Shown here: positions 46,735 through 58,224 of the stretch, piece by piece
How the letters are laid out: every line of letters starts with the position of its first letter
Position numbering within the stretch: position 1 is the first letter of the stretch
NCBI RefSeq assembly: GCF_907164915.1
Contig: NC_061867.1
Location: 44,922,242 to 44,986,241, forward strand
Length of the DNA: 64,000 bases
DNA from: Impatiens glandulifera
Taxonomy: Eukaryota > Streptophyta > Magnoliopsida > Ericales > Balsaminaceae
Reading direction: 5' to 3'
Position numbers and translations under genes: made by a program
Notes under the pieces: model-generated
Seen by the model: the letters and a program-made list of their open reading frames with translations, nothing else
The model's database searches: none
What the model was told of the DNA's origin: nothing

Positions 46735-47121
46735 TTATATGTCTTTCCTTTCCGGTTTTTGGTCATTTTGTTGTACGACCAAAACCGCTCAATGTTCACT
46801 ATTCTTATTTATGAAATATTTAATCTTCAAAGTCTCCGGTTTTCATTCATATCTTTCTTTCCGGTTTCTTAAACGTATACACACAAACTTAAGGTTAACT
46901 TAAAAACTTCCGGTTAGCAAGTCTTCAAGTAAAACCGGAACTTCGAGGAAAAAAATGAAAAGTTTGAAAAACTTAACCTCCCACGGTTTTACCTCCCAAA
47001 ATTTACCGCCCATGGGTTTTCCGCACTTACCGCCGAAAGTTACTGCAGTAACTTTTGGAGGGAAAGTTGGCGCCAAAAACATCAAATGACGGTTCGTCTT
47101 CCAACCGTTCGGAACCGCCAT
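46735..47121 (+). other. spacer between accessory ORFs 2 and 3
   Basis: It begins with CTTTCCTTTCCGGTTTTTGG and TTTTGTTGTACGACC, similar to the sequence after ORF 1 (CCGGTAATTTTGTTGTACTACC at 45569-45590), so the 3' flank seems to have been duplicated together with the ORF. A GC-richer tract with CACGGTTTTACCTCCC follows before the next TATA-like box. Confidence 0.55.
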
Positions 47122-47130
47122 CTATATAAG
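47122..47130 (+). promoter_or_regulatory. TATA-like box before accessory ORF 3
   Basis: CTATATAAG lies 116 nt before the ATG at 47246. The intervening leader is pyrimidine-rich (TTTCTCTCTCTAC). Confidence 0.55.
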
Positions 47131-47245
47131 TTCACATCATCTTATTCGACACTTGTGCTTTCTCTCTCTACAAATCTCCAGATCTTCAAAGGCTCTCTTA
47201 TCTCCGATCATCATCGTTCTTTATTCCTCTCTTTTCAAAACTATC

Positions 47246-50130
47246 ATGGATCTAAGCAAAGCCCCTTTTCAATGGATGTTGCAAGTGGATTTCGCGGATA
47301 TTGATGAACACGCCGATGACAAAAACAAGGTCGTTCTTCAATCTCTAAGAGATTTTGGGTTAGAAGAATTCCTATTTGGTCCGTTCACCATTTATCCGGC
47401 GGCCGTGACGGAGTTCCTGGCGACGGCGACGCTCACAAAGAGGAAAGTCTCAGCCACAGTCAACGGGAAGGCCATTCTAATCACCGAAGAGTTATTTGCT
47501 GAAGCTCTCGGTCTGCCCAACACCGGTCTGGACCTAAAGATTGACCTAACCGCTGCAGAATCAAACGCTGTCCGGTTGGTGGTTTCTTTCTCAGATCAGG
47601 ATCTGGTGATCCACTCTAGCCGGAGGAATAAGCTAAAACCGGAATTCAGATGGTTGCTGACTGTCATCGCCCGCTCAATCTAGGGAAGAGGAGGTAACTT
47701 CGATAACCTGACGAAACTTAAACTCAAGATGCTGATGGCCATTGTCCGCGGTGACAAGGTGGATTGGGGATACGTCATTTTCGAAGAATTTTGCCAGATG
47801 GTGATTAAGAAGGATGGCCGGGTTCAGGCCTTCGCAATGCAGATCGTCAAAATGCTTAAGTTCCTTAATATGGAACTAGGTGAAGGTAAACCGCTCCCAA
47901 TCATCAATATTCTTGACTCAAAGTCAATGATTGAGAAACCGGAGAAGGCGATCAAACCCAAGTCATCCAGAACAAAGTCGTCCAAAGGGACCAGCTCTTC
48001 CGCTCCGGCTGAAGAAGTAACCAAGCAAAAGAAACCGAAAAGAAAAGCGGTTGAAACCGAAGCCCCACAAGAACCAAAGGGGAGGAAGAAGGCAGCTGCA
48101 AGGAAGAGTTCCAACAAACCGGCGGACTCCGAGAAAACTCTTTCCTCGGATAATCCACCAGAAAGAACCGCAGACGTCTTCCAACCCATTCCCATCAACA
48201 CCGTTATTCCTACCCCTGTACCATCTAATTCTCCAAGGCAAACCGAATCCTCGGGGAGCCAAGAAAACAAGTCAGTTTCAAAGGAGGAAGCAGAGGTTAG
48301 TATACACTCTGAAACCTCCAAGTCACCAAGCAAACGAATTGAAGAGGTAATAACCGATGTGGGCTTAAATACCTCTGAAGCAATTGAGAATGTTGTCCAA
48401 AACATTGCAAAGGGAACCGAAGAGGACGATGTATCAAGTCGTCGCAAACCAATTGATCAGGTTGAGATACCTGATCAGAGTAAAGTACAACCGGTCGAAA
48501 AACGGCCAAAACAGCAGACATTACACCTCCGGCTCAGGAGGGTAATCTTGAAGAACAGGAACCATCCGGTTCCGCAGGAGGCAAGACAACTCCAGAAAAC
48601 CAATCGGCTCAAGATGGGCCATCTGACTCAGCCACAATACCTGAAGGATCTGTTCAGGTCAACAAAGGTAAAGGGATTCTTGTTGAGGACTCGACGGTAA
48701 CAGGAAAAGGCACGTTGCAAACCGGCCATCAACTAGAAGTCATAACCGGGGACGAGGTCCCTTTCACCGCAGAACAAGAAGATGAAGTATTCGAGGAACT
48801 TCTCAGGGACATGAACAAGGGTGCAAGTGATGCGATAGCTCCATACCTCATGTGGGTGAAGCTCAGTTGTGAAACAAAGTTATTCGACATGGCTCCAGGA
48901 TTGAGCGGCAACAAACATTGGGACAGGCTCATCAGGCTGGAAGAGAGGGCCCTCCAGTTAGCACACACCGATCTTATCCAACCAGCTTTCAGAAAAACCG
49001 CAGTGATTCTTGAAAACGCTCGGTTACAAGTAGTGGAGAATGCTTTTCAAGAAACTGAAGGAGCGACGCTAACTCCGATTGAAATGAGAATGGCAGAACG
49101 GTTCATTGCGGTGCGAGAAAAGCTCGTACAAAATCTTGATCATTTTGATATGCAGTGGAGGAAAGGTTGCCGAAGACAACTCAATAATGCCGACCTACAT
49201 CAAAGTAAGCCATTCTATGTGGTCGGTGAGACATCCGGAACGACGGAAAACCTGGAACAAGACTCTTCTCAAAATGCTAAAGCTCCGGAAATCGATCAAA
49301 TAAAGCAAGCGGTGGTTGATACAGTTGACTCATGCCTTGGAAGTTATAAAACCGCAACCGATGAGAGGATTGCAACGGCTGAAGCTAATCTGTCAAACAG
49401 TATAAGGTCCATGATAGATACGACTATGCAGACCTCAGTCAAAACCTTGATCGCCGAGTCCATCCAAACCGCAACCGCTCCATTATTAGACATGCTGCAA
49501 GCAATGGCCATTCAAATTGGGGAGTTGTCCAAAGTCCAAGTCAGCAAGACTCAAACGCAAATCGAGTCGGATGCTGAAACCGCTAAGAGGCTGCAAGAGG
49601 AAGAAATGGAAAGGGAACGGGTGCAGAAGGAGATTGAAGACAAAGACTATGAGCTTGCCCAAAAATGCAACGAGGAGGAACAGGCAGGCATCCAGGAATC
49701 TCCACCGGTTCAACCGTCCCATTCAATGAACACAAGGAATAAGAAGAAACGGAGCGCAGTTGCGAAAGTAATCAAGCGGGCAGAACAAAGAGCAATTGTA
49801 CCAATCGTGCTAAATGTGCAACCGCTTGATGAAGAAGAAGAAGAAGACACTGAGGAACTTAACCAGATGAAGAGAAGGGCAATTGCAGGCTCAACCGCAA
49901 CTCCAAGCTTCAGACCAATTATTGCTCCACCGCCTCCTCGACCAAAACCAGTATGTGCCAGTTTTGGGTTCAGCAAAACGACTCCCGGTCATTCAAGTGT
50001 ATGGGCCGGAATGCTGATTGACGCTGAAAGACGCGAAAGGGAGTGGAAGGCAAGAGAAGAGGAAGAAAGAAGACAGCTTGAGAAAGAACTGGAAAAAGAG
50101 CTTCACAAGGGGGGACCATCCAAGCCTTAA
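47246..50130 (+). pseudogene. accessory ORF 3 of the large Copia element, long form with coiled-coil tail
   Basis: It starts at ATG 47246 (MDLSKAPFQWMLQVDFADID) and would span about 961 codons. Breaks: an in-frame TAG at 47681-47683, and a frameshift near 48490-48505, after which the frame continues to TAA at 50130. The first 210 residues match ORFs 1 and 2 (ILITEELFAEALGLPNTGL, MLMAIVRGDKVDWGYVIFEE). The rest is unique to this copy: a Lys/Ser/Pro-rich basic stretch (KPKRKAVE, GRKKAAARKSS, nuclear-signal-like), an acidic linker, and Glu/Lys-rich coiled-coil segments (about 49570-49690 and 50030-50110). Env-like ORFs of sireviruses also end in coiled coils, but no membrane segment is seen here. 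Confidence 0.75.
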
Positions 50131-50304
50131 TCTTTCTACTTTTGTCTTTCAAAACAGTCTTTGTTTAACTATGTCTCTGAACTCGGATATTTTATCATAT
50201 TTCTCTCCGCTAAGTTTTCACACGCCTTCTTCAAAAATCAAACACACGTCTTATGAAACATTTTCTTCAAACTCAAAAATAATAAATACTCAAGTCTCTA
50301 AATA

Positions 50305-50551
50305 AAGTTTTTCAAACCGGCCACTCATTACAAGTTTTGAATATTTATTCTAAATAATCAAAAAGGGAGAAATTGATAGAAAAATTAAGTAAGTTAATTT
50401 TCAAACCGGCCACACATTACAAGTTTTGAATATTTATTCTAAATAATCAAAAAGGGAGAAATTGATAGAAAAATTAAGTAAGTTAATTTTCAAACCGGCC
50501 ACTCATTACAAGTTTTGAATATTTATTCTAAATAATCAAAAAGGGAGAAAT
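50305..50551 (+). repeat. tandem 89-bp unit containing polypurine tract plus LTR start
   Basis: The unit TGATAGAAAAATTAAG...CCGGCCACTC...AAAAAGGGAGAAAT begins at 50374 and 50463, and the final LTR start is at 50552, an exact 89-bp spacing. A partial unit (from CAAACCGGCC) precedes 50374. The same unit occurs once at the start of the 5' LTR (37636-37724). Confidence 0.93.
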
Positions 50552-51767
50552 TGATAGAAAAATTAAGTAAGTTAATTTTTGGAACCGGCCAGACGAACTA
50601 AACAGTTGTTAACTTTCATGTGCAGATACAGATCAAAACCGGTTGGCGTATCAAAACCGGTTGCTGCTATACTTCAAAGAAACCAGTCTCAAGTGATCAA
50701 GTTAAAGATCAGAGGAACCGGTTTTCACTTTCTCAAGCGACCGGTCCGCAAAGACAAAAACTTACATATCAGCCGGATCATACTGCACAAGACACAAAAC
50801 CGGAAGATTCAAACTTCAAGAGTGACGCATCATGACGAATGAAACGTGTCTTGAAAGAATAAAAGAAGATCGGATCCGATCGGAAGCATGCGAGGAAAGC
50901 AATGATGCTTTATTGATCTGAAGTTGACAACCTGAGGTGCATGTCCAACACGTGTCCAAATCTGAAAACCGACTATGTCATCTTCTGCTCAGAGCTGCCT
51001 GCATGACTGCCAGGTGTTGAGGAAGATGAAGCGTGCAAGCTACCTCTCTGCACCGACGTGATAACAATTAACCAATCCAAAGGAGAGAGAAGAAAAGTTA
51101 CCGTTGGCTCTTCTCAGCTATAAAAGGGAGACGAAACGTCTTCATTTAATACGAATGCAAGTTACGAACACAGTTGTGAAATTACAGATTACGAAAAACA
51201 AATCATCAAAGCATTAAGTTAGAGAGATAAACTTCTATATTCCAAAACCGGTGTGTCTAAAACCGGAAGCTTTCTATATTGTGTTGTGTTGAGTTGTTGT
51301 ATTACATCAAAGAGTGAGTTTGGTGTAACCGGCGAGTAGCGAAGTTGGGCTCGACCGGAGGTATTGTGATAACTATAAAAGTTAGTGGAGATCCTTCTCA
51401 TAATCTGAGAAGAAGGGGTGACGTAGGAGAGTTTGCTCCAAACATCCATAAAAAATCCTTGTCTCGTGTTCTTTCATTGCTTTCATTACCTAACCTTAAA
51501 CTAATAGTACTCCATAAACTGGTCACTCATATCCATTAAACCGACTCCTTCTAAAACATCATCTAAAAGTCGCATACGTTGCTTCAACCTGAAACAGACA
51601 TTTCCGCCCTTGAACCCGGTTCAAGAGTCTGTGACAGTTTGTGCAGTGCTGAGAACGGTTATAGTCTCTAACCGGACTATCACCAAATTGTGTTGTGTGT
51701 TGTAAGAGGCCACCCTTCCTAAAACCGGAAACACCCCGGTCCTCCAAGGGCATCCCCGATCCTAACA
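50463..51767 (+). repeat. 3' LTR of the large Copia element
   Basis: Counted with one 89-bp unit, as in the 5' LTR, it is 1305 bp. If only the last LTR start is used, it begins at 50552. It ends CCGATCCTAACA before GTCTA. It differs from the 5' LTR by about 16 substitutions and one single-base indel (by eye). Confidence 0.85.
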
Positions 51768-52690
51768 GTCTATAACTTGGATCCTCCATGAATCTTCTTG
51801 TTATCCCAACACTCAACATTAGGTCGGGTCTCGTGCTTGAAATATACCTTAAACTTCTGATTAAGCTTCGATATCTCCCAACATTAGCTCGTTCTTCTCC
51901 ATCAAACTTTGAGAGCTTAGAGCTGGTTCCATTGGAGTAGAAACCGGGTTGTAGTCTTCCATTTTAAAATTTTTTAAAATTTCAAGCGCGTACCTCTCTT
52001 GGGATATAAAAATCCCTTCCTCTGACTACTTCACTACTAAGCCAAGAAAATATTTCATCAGGCATTGTTATCTCAAATTCTTTCTTCATTACCTCCTTGA
52101 ACTCCTTAATCAGTTCGGTGTTGCTTCCGCTGAATATGAGGTTTTTGACATATAGAGCAACTACCATCATATCATTTTATGATTTCTTTGTGTACAAGGC
52201 ATGCTCATACGAACATTGCTCGTACCCATTTATCTTAAAATACTCATCAATTCTCGTATTCCAAGCACGACGAGCCGACTTCAGCTCGTAAAGAGCTTTT
52301 CTCAATCTCAGAACGTTCTTTTCATTCCCTCTCTTCATATACCCGAGTGGTTGCTCGACGTATACCTCCTCCTTCCACACTCCATTTAGAAAGGCTGACT
52401 TCACACATCCATCTGTAGAATCGACCATTGGATCTGAGCAATTAACAAGATTAGAAGTGGATTGACTCCATTCTTGTGACAGGAGAAATACTTCATCATT
52501 ATCAATTCCCTCCTTTTGTCTATTGCCCTTCACCACAAGTCTAGCCTTATAACGCTCAACCTCTCCCTCAACATTCATATTTTTTTTATACTCATTATAC
52601 TCTAATTGGTCGAGCTCCTTCAGAAAGATCGGTCAGCTCCCAGGTTTTGTTGTGTTCAATTGCCACAATTTCTTCATCCATTGATAATAA
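51768..52690 (-). pseudogene. old Copia relic, reverse transcriptase part (5' half of the split element)
   Basis: On the minus strand 52177-52578 reads [40 protein letters not shown] and LRLRKALYELKSARRAWNTR, the Copia reverse transcriptase. 51982-52170 continues with VALYVKNLIFSG, where the catalytic YVDD has become YVKN. 52600-52680 adds a piece like AIEHNKTWELTDLSE. It continues to 51773 and then at 37635 on the other side of the large Copia element. The catalytic loss and broken frames show an old, dead element. Confidence 0.85.
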
Positions 52691-53590
52691 AACAATATGA
52701 TTGTGCATATTATGATAAATAAAAAGATGAATTTATTGTTAGAAAAATATGTTCTCTACAAAAGATAAAGTTGTACAACTTAACAAATATAAATAAATAA
52801 CAAGAAAATATATTGTATTTGTTAAGTTGATACTCTATTCATTTTTTCTTTAAGGGTTTGAAATCAAGAAATAATTTTTTTAACATTATTTTCATACAAA
52901 TTTGAAGAACTAATATCGTCATAAATGTTTTATGAAATAGATGAAAAAAATTGGCTGGTAAAGTCTTTTTATGACTTATAATTGTAGACACTAATTTTCA
53001 CCCACAATTTTTTATAGTTTATAAACAACTATTTTTTGAAATAATTGAATTTTAAAGAAAAGTTAATTTCGGTAATAAAGTTAAGGTGAGAATCAACCTA
53101 AGTTATGGGAACACAAGGGTTTTTGTCATACTTAATATACTTAAGTAATAAAGTAAAAAAATAAAATGGATAACATTTTTTTTTATATATAAACGATATT
53201 TTTTTAATAAAGTTTTCTTAATTAAATGAATTGTTATGTAAAAAGTTTTAATTAATTAAATCACTTTAGACATAGAATAAAAATAACAATAAAGTTTTTA
53301 ACATAAAAATATTTTTATAATTCATATTAACGAATTTATCAAAATCTTTTGTTGAATTGGTTAATTAGATTAATTTAGATTAATTGTTTTAAAAAAAACT
53401 TTTTCTGGGTATAAGACTAGCTATATCTTTTTTTAACTTAGTCTTTTCCCATTAAAAATTTAATTTTTTAATTTTAATTTTATTTTAATTTTTGATTCCT
53501 TTAGATATGGAATAAATAAGATTGTTTCCTTTTAAAAAGGTATAGTCATTTGTTTTTCCCTTTTATTTGTTTTGTTTAACATTATTTGTA
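52690..53590. other. AT-rich intergenic DNA
   Basis: No gene or clear element end is recognised between the old Copia relic and the second CACTA relic. The left end of that CACTA element may lie here, but no CACTA terminus was found. Confidence 0.5.
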
Positions 53591-53597
53591 AACAAAA

Positions 53598-54925
53598 TTG
53601 GAGAAACCATATGAGCCTAGAACGTGGTGGAAGGATCTAAAATATTTTCAACAACGATCAAGAAAGAAGGATCTACGTCTACTTAAGGAGGAAATATTAC
53701 CAATAGATGCTAAATTGCCAAACTCATACTACGAATGTAAGAACTTCATTACCGATATTGAGATTGAGTACGAGAAGATAAATACTTGTAACAACAATTG
53801 TATGTTATTTTGATGGAAAATAAGAGTTTGGAGTCTTATATAGTTTGTGGCCTTTCTAGATGGAAAGTCGACCAAATAAATGGGGCAGTTCAAAAGAAGC
53901 AAAATGGGAAATTTATGCCCACTAAGGTGTTAAGGTATTTTCCTCTAATACCAAGACTGTAGAGGTTATACATGTGCTCTAAAACTACTACAATGATGAG
54001 ATGACATAAGGAATGAAGATTTGAGAGTGATATGTTGAGACATTCGACCGATTCATTAATTTGGAAAACGTTCGATGACAGGTAGAAAGACTTTGCGTCA
54101 GACTCTTGAAGCGTGAGTCTGGGTTTATCAAGCTATGATTTCCAACCCTTTGCAAATGGGAAAAATTTATACAGTGTATGGCCGGTTATTCTCATCCTTA
54201 TAATGTTTCGCCCACTAATTGCATTGATTCCAACAATTTCATTATATATATGTTAATTATAGGCCCAAAGAGTCTAGGAGATGCAATTGACATATTTCTC
54301 CCGCCATTAATTGAAGAATTGACTAAAATGTGGTATAGTAGTGTGAGAACATTTGATGCACACACATCGCAATACTTTAACACGCGAGCGGCGTTGCTAT
54401 GGACCATTAACGACTTTTCAGCGTATGCAAATTTGTCTAGGTAGAGTACCAAAGGGAAACTCGCATGTCCTTGTTATAACAAAGACACTATATCTCTTCG
54501 ATTAAGTAATTGTGAGAAACAATGTTACATGGGTCACAAACGCTTCCTTCCACCAAACCATAAATATAGAAGTGATAAAGAGTCGTTTGATGGTCGAACA
54601 GATTATAGAGAGCCCTCGAAACTATTAACGGGGCAAGAAATTTATGATCAATCATGAGACCTATATGACCCAATTCTAACTACGGATCGGAGGAAGAAAC
54701 CAAGATATTTCATGAAACACGAGGAGACAATTGGAATAAACTTAGCATTTTCTCCTGTTTGCCTTATTGGAGTTCACTATTATTGAGACATAATTTAGAT
54801 GTCATTCATATTGAGAAAAATATTTGTGATAGCATGTTGGAAACAATGATTGATGTGAAAGATAAGACTAAGGATGGTTCTAAAGCCCATAAAGATTTAC
54901 AACTCTTAGACATAAAACACTAGTT
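53598..54925 (+). pseudogene. CACTA TNP2-type transposase (Transposase_21) relic
   Basis: In order: AKLPNSYYECKNFITDIE with YEKINTCNNNC (53700-53805); CGLSRWKVDQ (about 53850); KVLRYFPLIPRL (about 53930); the well-preserved stretch 54178-54444 with IGPKSLGDAIDIFLPPLIEE and LLWTINDFSAYANLS; YMGHKRFLPPNHKYR (about 54525); and WNKLSIF with LRHNLDVIHIEKNICDSML (about 54730-54840). Several stops and shifts break it. These are conserved motifs of the plant En/Spm TNP2 transposase. It is not functional. Confidence 0.85.
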
Positions 54926-54947
54926 AGATCATGTAAATGTCGGAAGA

Positions 54948-55640
54948 GTGGTTCGTTATCTAGAAGTGTCTTTCACTTTGTCCTCTGATCATAAACAACG
55001 TCTTTGTAAATTCTTGATGGTTCTTAAGTTGCCTAATAGTTTTTGTTCAAATATTGGAGGTTGTGTAAATTTGGAAGAGAAGAAGATTACTGGATTAAAG
55101 TTTCATAATTTTCACATTTTATTGGAATATCTTATTCCTTTAACAACTCATAGATCATGTGTATGATGTTATAGTAAAATTTTCCAGGTTCTTTCGTTTA
55201 TTGTACTCCAAAGAGTTGATTGCAGTAGACCTCGAACAATTCTATATGGATATTATAACGACAATTTACAAATTCGAAATTATTTTCCAATCATCAATCT
55301 TTGACATCATGATGCATCTCTTGGTTCACTTGTTATTTGAGGCTTTGCTTGGGGGCCTGTCCAGTATCGATGGATGTATCCGATAGAGCATTACATGGGT
55401 ACAATGAAAAGATATTTGCAAAATAAAAACCACCCCGAAGCCTGAATAAGCGAGAGTTATCTTGTAAATGAAAGTTTTAGTCTATGTGCCAAGTATGTGG
55501 AGGAGGAAGACCAATAACGTGCACAAACATCACAAAGTTCAATCTTGAGCCTTTCAATATTTTCATCTTTGGAAGAACTATCCAACGAAATAATATATAA
55601 CTTGGATTATTGCGATCAAGAGAGGACTCATTCATACATT
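54948..55640 (+). pseudogene. DUF4218 region of the CACTA transposase
   Basis: LKLPNSFCSNIGGCVNLEEK, ITGLKFHNFHILLEYLIPL, then after a frame change VKFSRFFRLLYSKEL, FDIMMHLLVHL, YPIEHYMGTMKRYLQNKN and ESYLVNESFSLCAKYVE. This domain follows TNP2 in plant CACTA proteins, consistent with its place here. At least one frameshift (about 55160) and several stops are present. Confidence 0.8.
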
Positions 55641-55889
55641 TTGAAAAATTATCATGTATGATTCAGTATTAATTTGTTACTACGTCTTATTAATTAGCAT
55701 TACAGAGTATGCTATTAAATATTCGACACATGTGCATCTAGTATATGCAGGATTGCAATAACAATGAGTCCCATGGAGAAACGTATGTCACTTATTTTAA
55801 GCATAGAGTGAGTAGATTCAAAACCATATCTGATAACTTTATTTTGATTTTACAATTTACGAATGAATTTTTTGAATGTATATATAGGT

Positions 55890-56330
55890 CGCCCAATTAG
55901 CAGAAGATAGCGATATATCAAGAGACTTTAAGATCTTAGATTCGTGTCCAACTATGTACTCATGTATGTATGTTTGGTGTAAGATAAACGGATACAAATT
56001 ATGTACAAAAAAACACAAAGAAGGTTTAACCACTCAAAATAACGGAATGGTTGTTGAAGGGTACAACATGTCAGATACTATGTCATACTACGACATTTTA
56101 AAGGACATAATCCAAGTACAATACTTTTCTCAAAGACTAAGTGTAAGTGGTTTGATACACATTCTAGGGAACGAGGAGTGAAAGTGAATAAATATGGTTT
56201 CGTAAGTATATAAATGTAAACCGAATTTTGAAAACCCAAAGTCAGGAACAATATATATTGGTGAGCCAAGCAAAACAAGTATTCTACGTCCCTGATATGA
56301 TATCACGACCCGATTAGAAGATTGTGACAA
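55890..56330 (+). pseudogene. DUF4216 region of the CACTA transposase
   Basis: The frame at 55954-56181 contains WCKINGYKLCTKKHKEGLTT, QNNGMVVEGYN and YYDILKDIIQVQYF, matching the DUF4216 pattern, then continues in another frame through KVNKYGFVS and QAKQVFYV (about 56190-56290). The same domain relic is present in the CACTA element at 10483-11880. Confidence 0.7.
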
Positions 56331-56439
56331 AAATAAATCCACGGTTTACTAATATTTAGTTAAAATTAATTGGATTAATGTTTATACTTTAATTCTTCTC
56401 CGTTTTATTAATGGTATTAGTTTACAAAATGGATTGTGG

Positions 56440-57870
56440 TCGCATGGATTTTTGGATGAGTTTATGGAAAACTCTAAAGAAACTAAAGAAGTCATTCCAT
56501 AACCTTCTTGCACAGGCAGATGACCTTATGATCCAAGGAGACTCTTCTTGGGACATAGTGTATGTTGTGGACCCGTTGGCTAGTACAGGCCTAGCAGGTG
56601 GTACAAATGAGGATGACGCTGAAGATTTTATTGAGACTACGTTTATGAGGGTTGATCATCTGGAGGATCATGAGGATCAAGAGCACCCGTCCACATAGGA
56701 TAGTAATGCATTAGCATGTAATATTTTTACACATATTTATTGCTTATATTGATTTACACCTGATATTGAGTTTGCTACTTTTGTAGGTTTTTCCTCTAGA
56801 TAGAGACGGGGGAAGAACAAAAATATCACCCTATCAAGAACGCCCTAGGGATTGAATATTACTCTGAGTTTTAGAGATGTAGATGGGAGGCCAATCAGTG
56901 ATTTTAGACGTTGACGGTCTAGACATTTAGGGTTGGTGGTGCGGGACCCCGCGTCCATCTCGCACCGTCTACTCAAGTGGAGGGCATTAAGTTCTCACCA
57001 ATTGGATACACTTTGGCGTGCTATGAATGTGATAAATTAATTATACATTTAGCATTCAAATGAAAATTTATAACATTTAGATATTTTATTTTTCAGGATT
57101 CGAGAGTATAGATGGTTCTATCGATCAACATCGAGCGACCGGATTGACACATGCCAGACATATATGAGATAGGTGGTGCTCTAATATGAACAGGGATTAC
57201 ATCTAAGTTCATCACAAAGACGAGGCAGCAATACTGGTTAATTCCCCGTCGGGCTACAATCCAATCAATTGGGAGTTCATGTGTAGACACTATTACTTCA
57301 CTAATAAATTTAAGGTACAGTTTCACAATTGAAATAATACTGATGAAACTAGTTCTAACTTCATTTTTTATTTCAAATGCAGAAAAACAGTGGTATAAAT
57401 GTTGATAACATTAATAAATTGAAATTTCGCAACATACGGGCAGTAAGCCTTTTTCACAAGTGTATGAAGATTTTGTATATAAATTATTTCAAATAACTTA
57501 ATATGAAGAATGTTACTAATTTGATAAATCTTTTATTTCAACAGCCGAGTGAAATAGGACGGACACCCACTGTCGTTGAATTTTTTAAGAGGACTCGTAC
57601 CCCAAAATCTAGTAAAGAAAACCTCAACCCAATCCCAGACGTATGAGTACAAGAGAAGATTGTAAGTGAAATGACTTTAATTAAAGTTTTAATAAAACTA
57701 TATAGCTTATATAAATGAAAATTAATTTAAAATGTGCAGGCGGAGATGGAAAAAGTAAGAAGCAAAGAACAAGATATCTCTAACTTCGACTTAACGGAGA
57801 AAGTGTTAGGACCCCAACTACATGGGACAATGATCGGTATGGGATTCGGCGTGCGGCCCACACACTTTTG
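56440..57870 (+). pseudogene. Ptta/TNPA-type second CACTA protein relic, with introns
   Basis: Scattered exon-like pieces: DAEDFIETTFMRVDHLED (about 56610-56665); GKNKNITLSR (about 56810); IPRRATIQSIGSSC (about 57240-57280); NINKLKFRNIRA (about 57405-57440) ending at an AG/GT-like border; PSEIGRTPTVVEFFKRTRTP (about 57545-57605); and EMEKVRSKEQD with VLGPQLHGTMIGMGFGVRP (about 57745-57860). The last piece matches the C-terminal VLG...G.GFGV signature of plant Ptta/En-Spm proteins. Many breaks. Confidence 0.7.
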
Positions 57871-58224
57871 AGGGGATTGAGGAAGTGACAACAATTCATA
57901 ATGAGCCACTAATCGATTGTTGATGGAGGAGAAATGACGTATTTAGTGGAGGAAATCCGACAAAGGGGTGCAGAAAGGGAGGAATGAGAAGTGTAAAGGA
58001 TTGCACAAATAGAGAAATATAAATAACAAATTGCATACATAATGACAAGGTTTCCACCCCTTAGTTAGTGCATTGTAATTATTTTTCGAAATATTTGTAA
58101 ACGTTTTGGTGGTTAAGAATTTTAGAAATATTATGATATTTTTTTTATGAATGATATTCTATATGTTTTAGTTTGACTGATAACGGGGTTTAGTTGCGTA
58201 AAAAACTAACAACCTATTTGAGCC

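Larger units (their letters stand above)
37636..51767 (+). mobile_element. large Copia retrotransposon with three accessory ORFs (14.1 kb, Sirevirus-like)
   Basis: It has LTRs of about 1.3 kb, a 5-bp GTCTA duplication, a tRNA-Met-type primer site and a complete but mutated set of gag, protease, integrase, RT and RNase H. After pol comes about 6 kb of extra sequence with three related ORFs. Long LTRs and extra ORFs downstream of pol are features of the Sirevirus (SIRE/Maximus) Copia branch; assignment is inferred. By eye I count about 16 substitutions between the LTRs over about 1.2 kb, so it is older than the Copia element at 5721. Stops and one frameshift in pol make it non-autonomous. Confidence 0.9.

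Noticed and set aside
47824..48447. 207-codon minus-strand frame opposite accessory ORF 3
   Set aside because: It arises from the Lys/Glu/Ser-rich composition of ORF 3 and has no recognisable domain.
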